DNA of 64,000 bases from Pithys albifrons albifrons (Eukaryota; Chordata; Aves; Passeriformes; Thamnophilidae): positions 6,478,937 to 6,542,936 of the forward strand of contig NC_092497.1 of assembly GCF_047495875.1 (NCBI RefSeq). The letters are read 5' to 3'. The stretch's first letter is position 1. Each line of letters begins with the position of its first letter. Position numbers and translations under genes: made by a program. This document shows positions 23,000-33,790 of this stretch, piece by piece. A model generated the notes under the pieces. It saw only the letters and a list, made by a program, of their open reading frames with translations. It was not told the origin of the DNA and did not search any database.

Positions 23000-23934
23000 A
23001 GCAAGCAGGCAGATAATCCTCAGTAATCCAATGCGGTGAACTGAAATATTAGTAACAAAGATTTTAATATGACTCTACTTGCTGGTAGGTTTTGACAGAC
23101 TAATTACCAAGAACAACAACAGAAGTAACTGGAGTATTTTAAATATTCTTCTTTAAAACATTTGGAGTAAAGACTGAAATAAAAATGTAAAGGAATAAGC
23201 ATCTGAGGCAAACTTTTCCCTGTATTAAAAACTCCTGGGCCTCAGACCTATTTATTCCAGATGCGCAATTGGCAGCCATTGCAACAACTGTAATTCTGTA
23301 ATATTCTCCCACGTAGGCTGTTGCAGCTTGTCTGTTTTGCCTCCCCTGTTGTGTCTTAGCCTCTTTTTACTGTTTCACTGTTTATCCTAAGGAAAACAGA
23401 GAAAATACATTCTTTTCTGGATATTTACGCAGGTTGCATGAAAAGATATCCGCTGTAGAAATACTCAGTTGGGATTGTAAGAATAGCTAAAGTAATATAT
23501 TAGAAGTAACTTGCATGATGAAACGAATTTTGGTTTTGTTAATGACTTTCTATAATTGATTAAGAAAGATTTATAAATAGTGATTAAAAAAACTAGTGCT
23601 CAAATATTATATACATATAAATAAAGAGCTAGATATAGAGAGAATTGGTGCTTTGAGAGTTCATACGAAAAGCACAGATTGCAAAGATAGTGTTTATATT
23701 TCTGTCATCAGTCATGAAAATTTTAGAAGGAATAAATTCTGGCATCCTTGGCAAAACCATTGATGTTGTACTCCAGCCACTGTCAATAAAGTCTCAGAAA
23801 ATCCCCCAAATTGCGCTATAAAAGAATCCTTAAACACAAAATATAATTAATTCTTTGTTTTTCCTAAAGTTATTGTAGGCCATTTGGATTTAAAAAATTA
23901 AAAACTATGGCTTTGAAGCATTTTGGTTTGTGGG
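23000..23934. other. Non-coding AT-rich spacer
   Basis: No gene was recognised. Toward the right end, a homopolymer A run on the plus strand (23892-23897 and 23900-23904) is the first T-run that a minus-strand transcript from the 5S-like unit would meet. Confidence 0.5.
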
Positions 23935-24211
23935 TGTGTGGCTCGGCTTCGTGAACGCAGATTTGGGCAGGGCTCTCCCCACATGGCCTTCCAACCTGCG
24001 CAGTGGAGTTTAGGTGAGGCTCAGCGTGCGCAGAACTGGCCCCACCATTTCAGTCCTGAGGTTCATCTGCCATGGCTGAGCGAGTTTGGACAGTGCCATT
24101 GAAGTCCTCAGGACTAGAACCTACAGCACCCGGCATTTCCCAGGAGGTCTCCCATCCAAGTACTAATCCGGGGCTGACCCTGCTTAGCTTCCGAGATCTG
24201 ACGGGATCGGG
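23935..24211 (-). mobile_element. 5S rRNA-headed SINE-like element
   Basis: On the minus strand the unit starts with a 5S rRNA-like segment (24211 down to 24120). It continues for about 180 bp of GC-rich, CpG-containing sequence unlike the AT-rich flanks (words such as 'cctgcgcagtggag', 'cagcgtgcgcagaactgg', 'ggcttcgtgaacgcag'). 5S-headed SINEs (the SINE3 type, for example AmnSINE1 and related sauropsid families) are known in amniotes, and this layout of 5S head plus unrelated body fits them. I cannot name the family. The body contains a perfect 10-bp inverted repeat. Alternatives are a chimeric retrocopy of a read-through 5S transcript, or a 5S pseudogene inserted beside an unrelated conserved element. 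The far end is a guess based on the composition change. Confidence 0.6.
24120..24211 (-). pseudogene. 5S rRNA-derived segment, 5'-truncated
   Basis: The minus-strand sequence aligns by eye with nucleotides about 28-119 of vertebrate 5S rRNA. Recognisable blocks are 'gatctcggaagctaagcagg', 'ttagtacttggatgggagacc' and 'ccgggtgctgtagg'. The first ~27 nucleotides are absent, and scattered substitutions plus one or two single-base insertions are visible. The internal promoter elements, the box A region (agctaagcaggg) and the intermediate element (ggatgggagacc), look intact. It cannot be a functional 5S rRNA because half of helix I is missing. Confidence 0.9.
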
Positions 24212-25744
24212 TATCAGGGAGACATTTAACTGCCTTTGGTTTATGCACATCAGAAATATAAAATCTCTGTCTTAATGTTTATATATTCCATTACATTGAG
24301 ACTTTCACTCTATACTGGGCCAGTGTTGAAATCACCAAAAAGTTCCACAGAAAAGAAAGTGATTGGAGGTTCTTTTGGTTTTGTTTTAAAAAAACAGTTC
24401 AGAGTAGCATCCCCAAAAAGAAATTTCTGATTTGCATAAGAAGCAAATCCACCAAGTAAAACAGTTTGATATTTCTACTTGTCCATCTTTGATGTGCTAA
24501 ATGACAGTTTATTGTGAAATATCTGTCCATTTTGCATTCCATTTGAAGAGAAATTAACACTTTGAAAGGAAATATTTTATTGTGACTCTCAACATGTGGT
24601 TCTTGTTTGGTTTGAAATGTCATTTGGGAAAAGCAAAAAAAAAATTGTTAAAATCCAGATAAATTTGACTAAAACATATTTTCTACTTACAAAATATTTA
24701 TTTTGAAAGGATAGTGCTCTAGTTGACTATTTGTATGCTTTTGAGACCTGTTTTTTGGCTGTATTTTCATGCCAACAAACCTGTGGTGGGGAGATGTAGT
24801 TTTCTATGTAGTCCAGAGTAAATTTCAGGAAGAAAAGTAACTCCCTGTACTTCTCACAGCTCTTACCTAGGGATTATGGAAAGGTAGGGAGAGTCTTGTT
24901 TGGGTTAACAGCTCTGTCATCCTCATCATTCTCCCATCTCCCAGATACAGAAAACAAGCTGGAATCAGAGACCAGTTTAAACTGGAAGACAGTATTTGAG
25001 GCTGATGGAGGAGAAAAGTTAAAAGAATGATGCTATTTTTTTGAGTTTAAAGTTGGCTGTGTGTAACAAGAAGAGCAACAGTAACTTGCTCAAGATGCTC
25101 TTGGTGGTTCTGAACGGAAATTGGATAAGGTTAAAATTTAAACCCATTTCAGATACAGGGTCTTCACAGAGCACAGTCTGCCCCTTATTACATGCCTCTT
25201 TGGAAATGTCAGAATTTACTAAATATACTCTAAATTTGTCTTAAACTCAATATGTGACAAATAGGCTATACTAAATGTTGTTTTTAACCCTGATATCTTT
25301 AATTTGTTTTTTTACCCACATAGGTCAGATGGATTTGAAGAACTACTACTTTCAGAAAAGGAATTTTGTAAGTAGTCTACAAACAAGGCCAGGACAAGAG
25401 CTCCAAAATTTTGACATAAGTGAAAAATCCTGCTTCTAGGACAGAAGCAGCAGCAGTACAGGCTGGGGTCCCTCTTCTTTAAGTCTATTTCTCCTGGAAG
25501 AACCTTAGGGGCCTCAGGAAGATTAAATTTGTCGTAAATCAGCAGCTTTATCTGAGCTCCATAGCTAGCAGATGAAGGGATGTGATTTTTCCACTCTGGT
25601 CAGCACTTGTTTGGATACACCTGAAATGCTCTGTTTCATTTTAATTTTCTCCCTGTCATAAGTTCTGCTAAAAAAGTAGATTCCAGAACAGATCCTCCAA
25701 GTAAAATGCTTAAAAGGATGGCAAACCTTAAATTCCGAATGCAG
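24212..25744. other. Non-coding spacer
   Basis: AT-rich unique sequence; nothing recognised. Confidence 0.5.
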
Positions 25745-25940
25745 CTAATGAGGTTGATTGCAGTGAGAACAGTTGAATGCTGGAACAGGTTTTACAGAGA
25801 AGTGGTGCAGTCAACTTCATTAGAAATCCAGTATGACAGGACCTTTGATCAAAAGTGCTTCATTTAGCAGAAGGTTGAACTTGATCTCCAGAGATTCAGC
25901 CTGGAATTTTCCGTTATTGTATTCTGTAATTCCAAATGTA
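25745..25940 (+). mobile_element. Old, diverged CR1 fragment (plus strand)
   Basis: The order of words follows the CR1 3' region: 'gaatgctggaacaggttttacagagaagtgg', then 'gaaggttgaacttgatctccagag', then a decayed tail 'attgtattctgtaattcc'. Divergence is high, so this is an older copy than those at 19591 and 46323. Its 5' edge is uncertain. Confidence 0.65.
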
Positions 25941-28160
25941 ATTATTTATTATTTACTCAGTCACTTGGGGAAAGAGTAGCTACTATGGCCTTTATGAGTT
26001 CCTCAGCAGTGCTAGGTTGCCCAGTCTTAGTTTTTTACAGTTTTAACTTTTTTATTTTTTAATTTTCTATGTTTATATATTTGCTCATGAATCCTTGCAT
26101 AAATTTTCCTTTTCTAACACACATCATTTAAATCTGTCTTACATTTTGTGTCTTTTACTCACTTAGTGTCTCACTCTTTCAGACAAAATTTCTGTATAGA
26201 AGAGAACTAACATTCACTCGTACATCAAGCCAGGAGTTAGAGAACAGACACCTGAGCCCCTGATCAAAGATTCACACATTTTTATTTACATTGGCCTTGG
26301 TTTGCAGTTTAGATACACTGGTATTCACATACATATGAATGTAGTTTTCTGAGTTTTTAATGTCTAATTTTTGAGATATATGTTAATGGAAAACTGTGTT
26401 TCTGTAAGTTAGTCACAACACTGGAAAGACACATGTTGCACATGCACACGTGGTTCAGTGTGAGGCAAAGTATATACAAACTCTTCTGGCATTCCTGAGG
26501 AATTTCTTAGAAGCTTTCTTACCAGCTGCCCTTGGTATGTCACTTTTATTTCACAAATTTTTCAGTTGCACTATCAGGTTATGGAACATCAGCAGGCCTC
26601 AATCAACATTCAGAATACACTTGGCTATTCAGAAAACTGAAAAATGCTCTCTGAAAGAGCACATCATTATAGATTCTTATACAACATGCAATGGAGTCAG
26701 TGGAAACACTGGAATGTTTCAAGTCTGTTGGCAAAGCCAGCAAGAGTCCTATAAAAGAGGGAAGAAGGAATGATAGAAGGCATTCACAAAATGATTCTAT
26801 TTGGTAGAATAAGGAATTATATGACTACCTGCTCACACAAAGACATCATAAAACAGAGTAAGTCTCCTGGTCTCTCCTATAGTACCAGGAATATTTAGAA
26901 GCATAAATGGCAGTAGAATATGCTTTTGTTTATTTAACTGGGCCAATATCAGTCACTGCAAATCTACTGTCCTATTGACTGTATTAATATATATTACTTC
27001 TGAACACAATTCAGAAAAACGTACATTTTCCCCTGAATAGAAGGCATGGTTATCTACACAGTGCATTAGCAGGCTTAGTACCCAGAGAATTCACACTGGA
27101 GTGATGTGATACTGGTAAGAAAAATTTGTCTTAGTCTTCTTGTCCTAGACAAATATAAATAGGTGTAGAAAGTTTTCCAGTAATTATAGCCAGGTATCAC
27201 ATTTTTTTGACATGTTCTATGTCAATTTGATTAGATTACCGCTCCTTTACAGTTATCATGGTTTATGTTGCTTAAACATTATCACTATCTAATATAGGAA
27301 AGAAAGATAATTAATTTTAAATATGAAAATTTAAGGCAAAGTTATGTTATATTAGAACTGGTTTTTACACCTCACTCATTAATTTACTTCAGACTCAAAG
27401 AACAAAAAAACAGTTAAATGAAATGGAAATAGAAAATAATAATTTCTTCTATATAAACCGAGTAATTATATACAAGAATTTCAAAACCATCTCAATCCCC
27501 TTATTCTTTAACTTGTTCTCAGAGTATGATCCATTATTCCTTCTGGACAGTGAACTATGTGTACCAGTGTATTTATTATTGTATTGTAATAGATCACTAG
27601 TCTATATTTCTTTACCCCATCCCTGGAAACATATTCAGAACATTATTTAAAGCTCATTATTCACTGAAATAACACATGCAATAGTGCAAGTTGGTTAGCT
27701 GTGATATTTTATTAGAGTGAGCATTTCGGGATTTTATTCTCAGTCCCTCATCAACATAAAACATAGTAAAGAGTTCATAAATCTAATTAAGAACATTAGA
27801 ATAAGGAAAAATCACTGAATATTTAGTTAAGATATGCAAGCCTCATGTACAAGCAAGCCATTAGAGGCAGTCATAAATGCTATTTGAAAAACACTCAATA
27901 AGAGCTAGTTGGTGGGAGTACAACAGGACAGATGTAGATGGAATGGTAGTCTGCAAAGGTAGAAGTGTTTTGTTTATCTGCTTGTTTGTCTGGCTTTTTT
28001 TTCTTTTATTTTCTTTTTTCTTTTTTTTCCCTCCCCTCCTTTTCTGGTTTGGCCTGCCAGACATGAAGAACATAATCTTCCTTTAGCTGTTATACCCAGT
28101 GGGACAGCAATTTAATATAGAGCAGTCCCTGCCCCTGAAAACAGATAGTAGGGGTGCCTT
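25941..28160. other. Non-coding spacer
   Basis: A 107-codon open frame at 26450-26773 (plus) has no recognisable domain and no conserved motif and is not called. A short pyrimidine run lies at about 27990-28042. Otherwise AT-rich unique sequence. Confidence 0.45.
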
Positions 28161-28259
28161 TCTCTTTTTCTCTTTGCTTTCCTTTTCTTTTTTTTTTCCT
28201 TTTTTTCTTTTAATTTTCTTTCTCTCTTTTATTTTTCTCATTTTCTTTTTTCTCCTTTA
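28161..28259 (+). repeat. Polypyrimidine tract
   Basis: About 98 bases of mainly T and C (ttctctttttctctttgc, ttttctttctctcttttat) end at 'ctcctttag'. It resembles a splice acceptor but has no open exon behind it that I could recognise. Confidence 0.7.
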
Positions 28260-31200
28260 GAGATCTGAGAGATATTCAAACTGTAAAAGCTTTTCTTAAT
28301 AAAATAAATAAGACTTGCATTTCACCATGATTCACACCAAAAATTCAGCAGGATTCTGCACTTCAAAGTGATAAAAACCTTAAAACATAGTTCAGGTAGA
28401 TGTATGGACAGCTTTGCTTAAGTGGGATATTACTGAACACAGCAAATCACTGTGCTTTCCAGAAAACAAGAGAAAAGAAGTCAAAATTCACCCCAGACTG
28501 ATTAGGTCAGGAACCTTGCTTTTAGATTTCTTTGGCAAAGGTCTGAATGCTCACTCTGATTTACCTCCACTACGCATTTCTCAAATCACTTTCAGACTCA
28601 TGGTGCCCAAATAAAGAGACAAGAAGTAAAAGAAGGATTATTTATATGTCAGTGGAGAGGATAGTCAGTTAGAAGTAGGAGACCAGTGTCTATTTGTCTG
28701 TCTCTAGAATTTTTTTCAGTCAGTGTTTCTCATACAGTATGCCATAATCCTCCACTCACCTACTGAGATGCAAAGACACAGATGTAGTTCTCAATTCTTC
28801 TGTGAACAGAACCCACAGTACTGGGCTCCTTAAGCAGGAGAGATGAAGCTCCTTGTTTGAAGGTTCTGACTAGGAAGACATCACTTTGCACCTTCTTGAG
28901 CAGTGAAAAGCAAGATATGCTGTGGAGACTTGGCTCAGGACCAACAGGAGAAATTCAATTATCATGGGAAAGCAGAAAGCTTTGGAGTCATCAGAGCAGC
29001 AATTCTGGGTATGTGTGTGACAAATAGCTGATGAGGAAGGAAGTTACACAAGCTAACAATTAGTGAATTATCTTTGTTATTCTGGTCCTACATATCTGGG
29101 CCACAAAGATTCGAATTTTTCAGTTTAAGTCATTTGCTTCCTGATCCTTCCAAGAAAATTTCAAAGGATTTCATCAAATTCCAGATGACTAGTTCCCATT
29201 CAAAACATCTGTTATCAACCTTGTGCAACATAATAGTAAATGTAGTTTTAGTGCAGTCATCGGTCCTAGTAGCTCTGATAGCACACTAAGATTCTTTCTT
29301 AGTCAAGATCACAGATGTTTGTTTCTGTATCAAGCCTGACATCCATGAGCTAATGCAGTGTAGAGCAGAAAATCAGCATTAGAAGTTATTTACTTTTAAT
29401 ACTCTGCAATTAACAAGTATGTGTGTATGTGGTGGTGGTTTATTTTCTATGGATTTGGAGTCTGGGATTTTGGACATTTATTTCTTGATAGCTCATAATT
29501 CTTGAAAATAACAAGACTGAAGTACCTTCTGCAATTGACCCAATCACAAATGTAATCACCCCATTATATTTTTTTTCAATTATTACTCCACATAATATTT
29601 CAATTAAAATGTCCCCTCAGACTTCTTCAGTCTAAGTGATCTCAGGCTTCTCTGCTTTCTATAGTCTTCTTGAGTTGAAAAATAACAAACAAGTGTAAAT
29701 GACATTTACAGCTCCTAATTGGTGTCATTAGCAGTTCTTATTATTCAGCAGGACAAGCAATAGCCTTTTATTGAGAATTCAGTGATGCACATCTGCTTTG
29801 AACTCATCAGACTTAAAGAGAAGTAATAAAACAGATGAGTGAATGACTTAGGGCCATCTCCATCATTAAAGAGTATTTGCAGAAGATTTATTTTTTTCTT
29901 AAAAATGTGACTTTGGGGACAATGATCATAGAAGGGTTAATGCTCCTCTAATAGAAGCAGATCTTGTAATAATGTTAATATATTGAATCATTAACAATGA
30001 TCTAAGTTTTTATTATTTCTTATTGCCAGTGTTAATTGCTATAAACTATACCTTGAGGCAAATCAGGTGGGATTAGATTTGTAATAGCACGTAAGTGCTA
30101 AGGGGTTGTTGATAACAGTAAGATGTAAAACTAAAGAGTTTTTTGATCCTCTAAGTACTGCTGAGCATTAAAATTGATGTTTGGGATACCTCAAGCCAAA
30201 TATTTCAGTCTTCAGAACACTTGATTTAGACATTCACACTGTGGTACCAAGATGCATATAACAAAGCAACCTTCTAGTGACATGGTTAGTGAGATCCATT
30301 ATGCTCCAGTGGAATTCATAGAGTGGGGAAAGTTCAGTCTATTTTTTTTTTTTCAGTGGAGGAATCATGTAGGTTGCCTCCACAGTACAGGTACTGCTGA
30401 TGGTCAGATGTTAACATCCAGCTTTGGAAGATTTTTTGGGATTCTCTAGGTAATCTTGTGGAACTACTATGGACAGATTTAGGAACTACCAGTCTTGGTC
30501 AACTAAGGGAACATTTATATGCCCAGATTTATGAATTTAAAAATAGTTTAGTCATCCCATAAAGGGTTCAAGGGACTTATCTGATGCTAGGATGGACAAA
30601 AAAGACAGGTCCGATGAAATGTACTCCTTATTTACATTTGAGTATTAAAGAATGGATGCTCTACTCAGATTCCGTCAACTTCTAATGTCTATTATTAGAT
30701 TTTTTGTTGCTTTTTTTTTAACCCAAAGCTCAAGAACAACCTGCAGTTACCACAGACATCCATCTCAAAACAGATCAAAATGTGTTTTCCACAGCTCTGA
30801 AGTCAGTGTCTCATTTCACCCTGTGCATTTCCTCATGGAGTTTCTCAGGAGGACCCTTCTCAGAGTCTGATATTTTTTCCATGCATTAAATACATTACCT
30901 AAATGACTAATTCTGCATTTTTGTTAAATGACAGCTTCTAAAACCTTTATGGAATTAATTAATACCCTAGTAGTGGGTTCAGATAAATAGGAAGGAGGAA
31001 AAAAATCTCAAAACTGGCACATTCATTTAAAAACAAGAGAAGTGAGTGAAATTTCGTTCAATCTGCATAGCACAATAGTCCAGTGTAACTGCAGCCAGGT
31101 GTGAATAAAAATTACCTGACAAAGACCCCCCAAAACCCTGTCAGAAATCTTAAGAAAAGTTGTCTCATCTCTTTGGATCTATACACTGGAGCAGATAAAT

Positions 31201-32247
31201 TACTGTCTAATCGTTCATTACTGTGTTAACTGTCAGGGTGCTAACTATTGTTCCATATGAAAAATTCATGTCAAGAATCTAGCTCAAAAAAAAAAAAAGT
31301 CTGAGAATACTGTAACGAAAAGGAAACATTTGTTAAGCAGAAGTGCTTTGTAACTCTCATTTTACTTACCAAGAAAAGCCCTGCTCTGGTGCAGCTAATA
31401 TGTAGTAATGTCAGGCTGGGATTTTCAAAGGTGCCTAAAGAAGTTAAATGACTGTCTCCTATTGACTTTGCAGCTACAATCCTGATCAGACTTTTTATAC
31501 TGCTTTCACTTTAATGAAGGGAAGAAGTGAAGCAAATGGCTGGCTAGTAGAGGGAGCAGGAGATTTACTTTTCTTGGAAGTCCATACAAAGATTTGCTCA
31601 GGGGATCAGCAAATGTATTATTGTTAACAGCAATAATAATGATGGCTACTTATACTCTGCAGGAGTACACTCAAAATACCTTATAGAAAATCCAAGTTTT
31701 CTCTGGTTTATAGGTGAAAAAAATATGATCTCTGTCAATAAAGTGCTGCAACTGCTCTAGAGTTGTGCCCCTGTGCACATGCCAGCAGCTCTTATAATGC
31801 AAAACTACAGCACCAAAACTTTGCTATAGGTAACTTCTTTCAGGCATTAATGCACTTGCTCATGGTTACTCAAGGATGTACAACACATCCATAATGAAAT
31901 GATGGATTTGACTGGGTTACAAACCAGAATTCAGCTGCCTTTTATCTTTGGGGATCTTGATGATAAAACAAGACCATCCTTGCATTTGGCATCAGGCTAC
32001 CACATGGCTTATAGTCAGTTAAGCTCTGTATTGATCTATTTTTAACCTCATAAATAAGAGGTGTTAGAATTCACAGTTATTCTTTGAAGGATTATGAATT
32101 TGTAACAAAACTATATGAAAAAGAAAAAGAAGAAAAATACGGAATTTTTGATTGTTTCAAACTTCAACTTAAACCCATTATAGAATAAAAAATATGTTCT
32201 TGTGATAATTTTCTGAACACAAAATCCATTTCTAAGCTAATAAGAAC
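28260..32247. other. Non-coding stretch, possibly with conserved regulatory DNA
   Basis: No gene was recognised. About 29930-30110 is complex AT-rich sequence dense in TTAAT/ATTA words and an ACAATG word (SOX-type core), as seen in many conserved enhancers. This is composition-based and weak. Confidence 0.35.
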
Positions 32248-32336
32248 TGGTTTTGGGTTGTAGGGTTTTGTGGGATTTTTTTTTGTTGTTGTTGTTGGGT
32301 TTTGGTTTTTGTTTTGCTTTGGTTTTAGGTTTTTTT
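32248..32336. repeat. T/G-only tract
   Basis: About 88 bases of T and G (ttttgggttgtagggttttgtggg, gttgttgttgttgggttttgg). The complement is A/C-only, like the other members of this series. Confidence 0.8.
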
Positions 32337-33198
32337 GAGAAAAAAATCAAAGACACTATTTCTAAGTTATGTGGCTGAAAATGGGTCCTGTTTTAAAGTA
32401 AGTGTTTTGAGACCATGACAAAACTAACATTTGTAGACCTTTTTGAAGTGAAAATATTTTTTCACTGGAGACTTAAAAGAGCACAGATTTACTCTGGAGA
32501 AGGTACTTTTGTAGCATTATTATTCCTCTACTCTCTACTGGCTTTAATGAAGAAATCAACTCCAATTCTATAGTTTAGTTTTTATTCATCTTACTTTGGC
32601 ATTAGATCAGTAACAAGCTGAAGTTAAAAGTCTGTTCTCATAGAGTGTAGTTAGTGAACAAGAGCATTTTTTTGTACTAAAAATATTGGTATGACTCTTC
32701 AGAGAAAACGGACTTCAACTTTTTAAGCTTCTTGTTAACTCAAAAGTTTTTTCTGCACTTAAGTTTCTACATCCTTTTTGAGGATGTCATTCTTTTTTCT
32801 CTCTCATTTTTCAATTTTTTCATAAGCACACATTGATAAATGGAAAGTTCACTTACACGGTGGTTATCATACACATAGGCAAATCATTAAAAAAACCCCA
32901 GCACAGTCCTGCTCATCACTTGGCTGTAACAGCCAAGCTAGAAACACATGGATGAAGAAACCACAGTAGTCCATGCAGAAAAGTCCTTGTCCCAAGGCAA
33001 GATCAACAACAACAAAAAACAGAAACAAAAACAGTAAAACCCCCCCAAAAGAATTCAAGAAAGTATGACTAAACTAAGTTCCCTTCTTGCTATTAATATG
33101 TTTCCACATGGATTTATGGATATGTAAAAAAAGAACCAAGTACCTGCTACTAATCTCCTCACAGATACCAGTACTGTATGACTTTTCTTAACTATTCA
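32337..33198. other. Non-coding spacer with a short A/C tract
   Basis: A short A/C-rich piece lies at about 33006-33048 (aacaacaacaaaaaacag ending in a C7 run). Nothing gene-like. Confidence 0.5.
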
Positions 33199-33244
33199 TT
33201 TTCTCTCTCTCTCTTTTTTTTTTTTTATTTTTATTTTTCCCCCT
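33199..33244 (+). repeat. (CT)n plus T-rich tract
   Basis: A short tctctctctctc segment is followed by a T14 run and ttttatttttattttt. Confidence 0.75.
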
Positions 33245-33759
33245 TTTTCTCATAAGACTAATAGGAAATAGGTATCTTTGAGCTGGCTACCTCCCTGTAA
33301 ATTTAAATTAAACCTGATCAACTGGTTCATGTCTTCCTAGGAGAACTAAAGATGGAACTCTACAGAAAAAAGGTTAGTAACAATGGAAATTATGGAACAA
33401 TGTTAACAGTGTACAGCAGTAGAAAAATGTTTCTTTTGTGATATTACTTTAATTTTATACTTTGTTCCTCCAAGTAAATTAATTTGTTCCCCATCAAAAA
33501 ATCAGGCAGAACTGTATCTATTAGATAGCTGTATTCATGACATTACATTTGGATATAGGAGAATGGTTGAGGGAAGCACAGTTTATGTAATGTGAAATGT
33601 TTTATGTGATGCCACTCAAGGTAGATGGAGGTGTCAGAGATGAAGATTGAAAGAAAAAATAAAAATAATAATAAAAAAATACATAGTACTAAATGCTGAA
33701 AAATCTGGAATCCTTTTTCACTGCTTACCATTAAGGCAGATTACACTGTATTAATTGGG
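33245..33759. other. Non-coding spacer
   Basis: Nothing recognised. Confidence 0.5.
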
Positions 33760-33790
33760 AAAAAAAAAAAAAAAAAAAAAAAAGAAAAAG
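33760..33790 (+). repeat. Poly(A) run (A24)
   Basis: Twenty-four A, one G, then five A. No retroposed gene body was recognised upstream, so it is called a simple repeat rather than a processed-copy tail. Confidence 0.85.

Noticed and set aside
26450..26773. 107-codon plus-strand frame
   Set aside because: No recognisable domain, no promoter or splice support; length is expected by chance in 64 kb.
28161..28265. Polypyrimidine tract ending in CAG/TAG-like acceptor
   Set aside because: No open exon downstream that could be recognised; a simple CT/T-rich repeat explains it.
33760..33790. A24 as a processed-pseudogene tail
   Set aside because: No gene-like body upstream on the plus strand.
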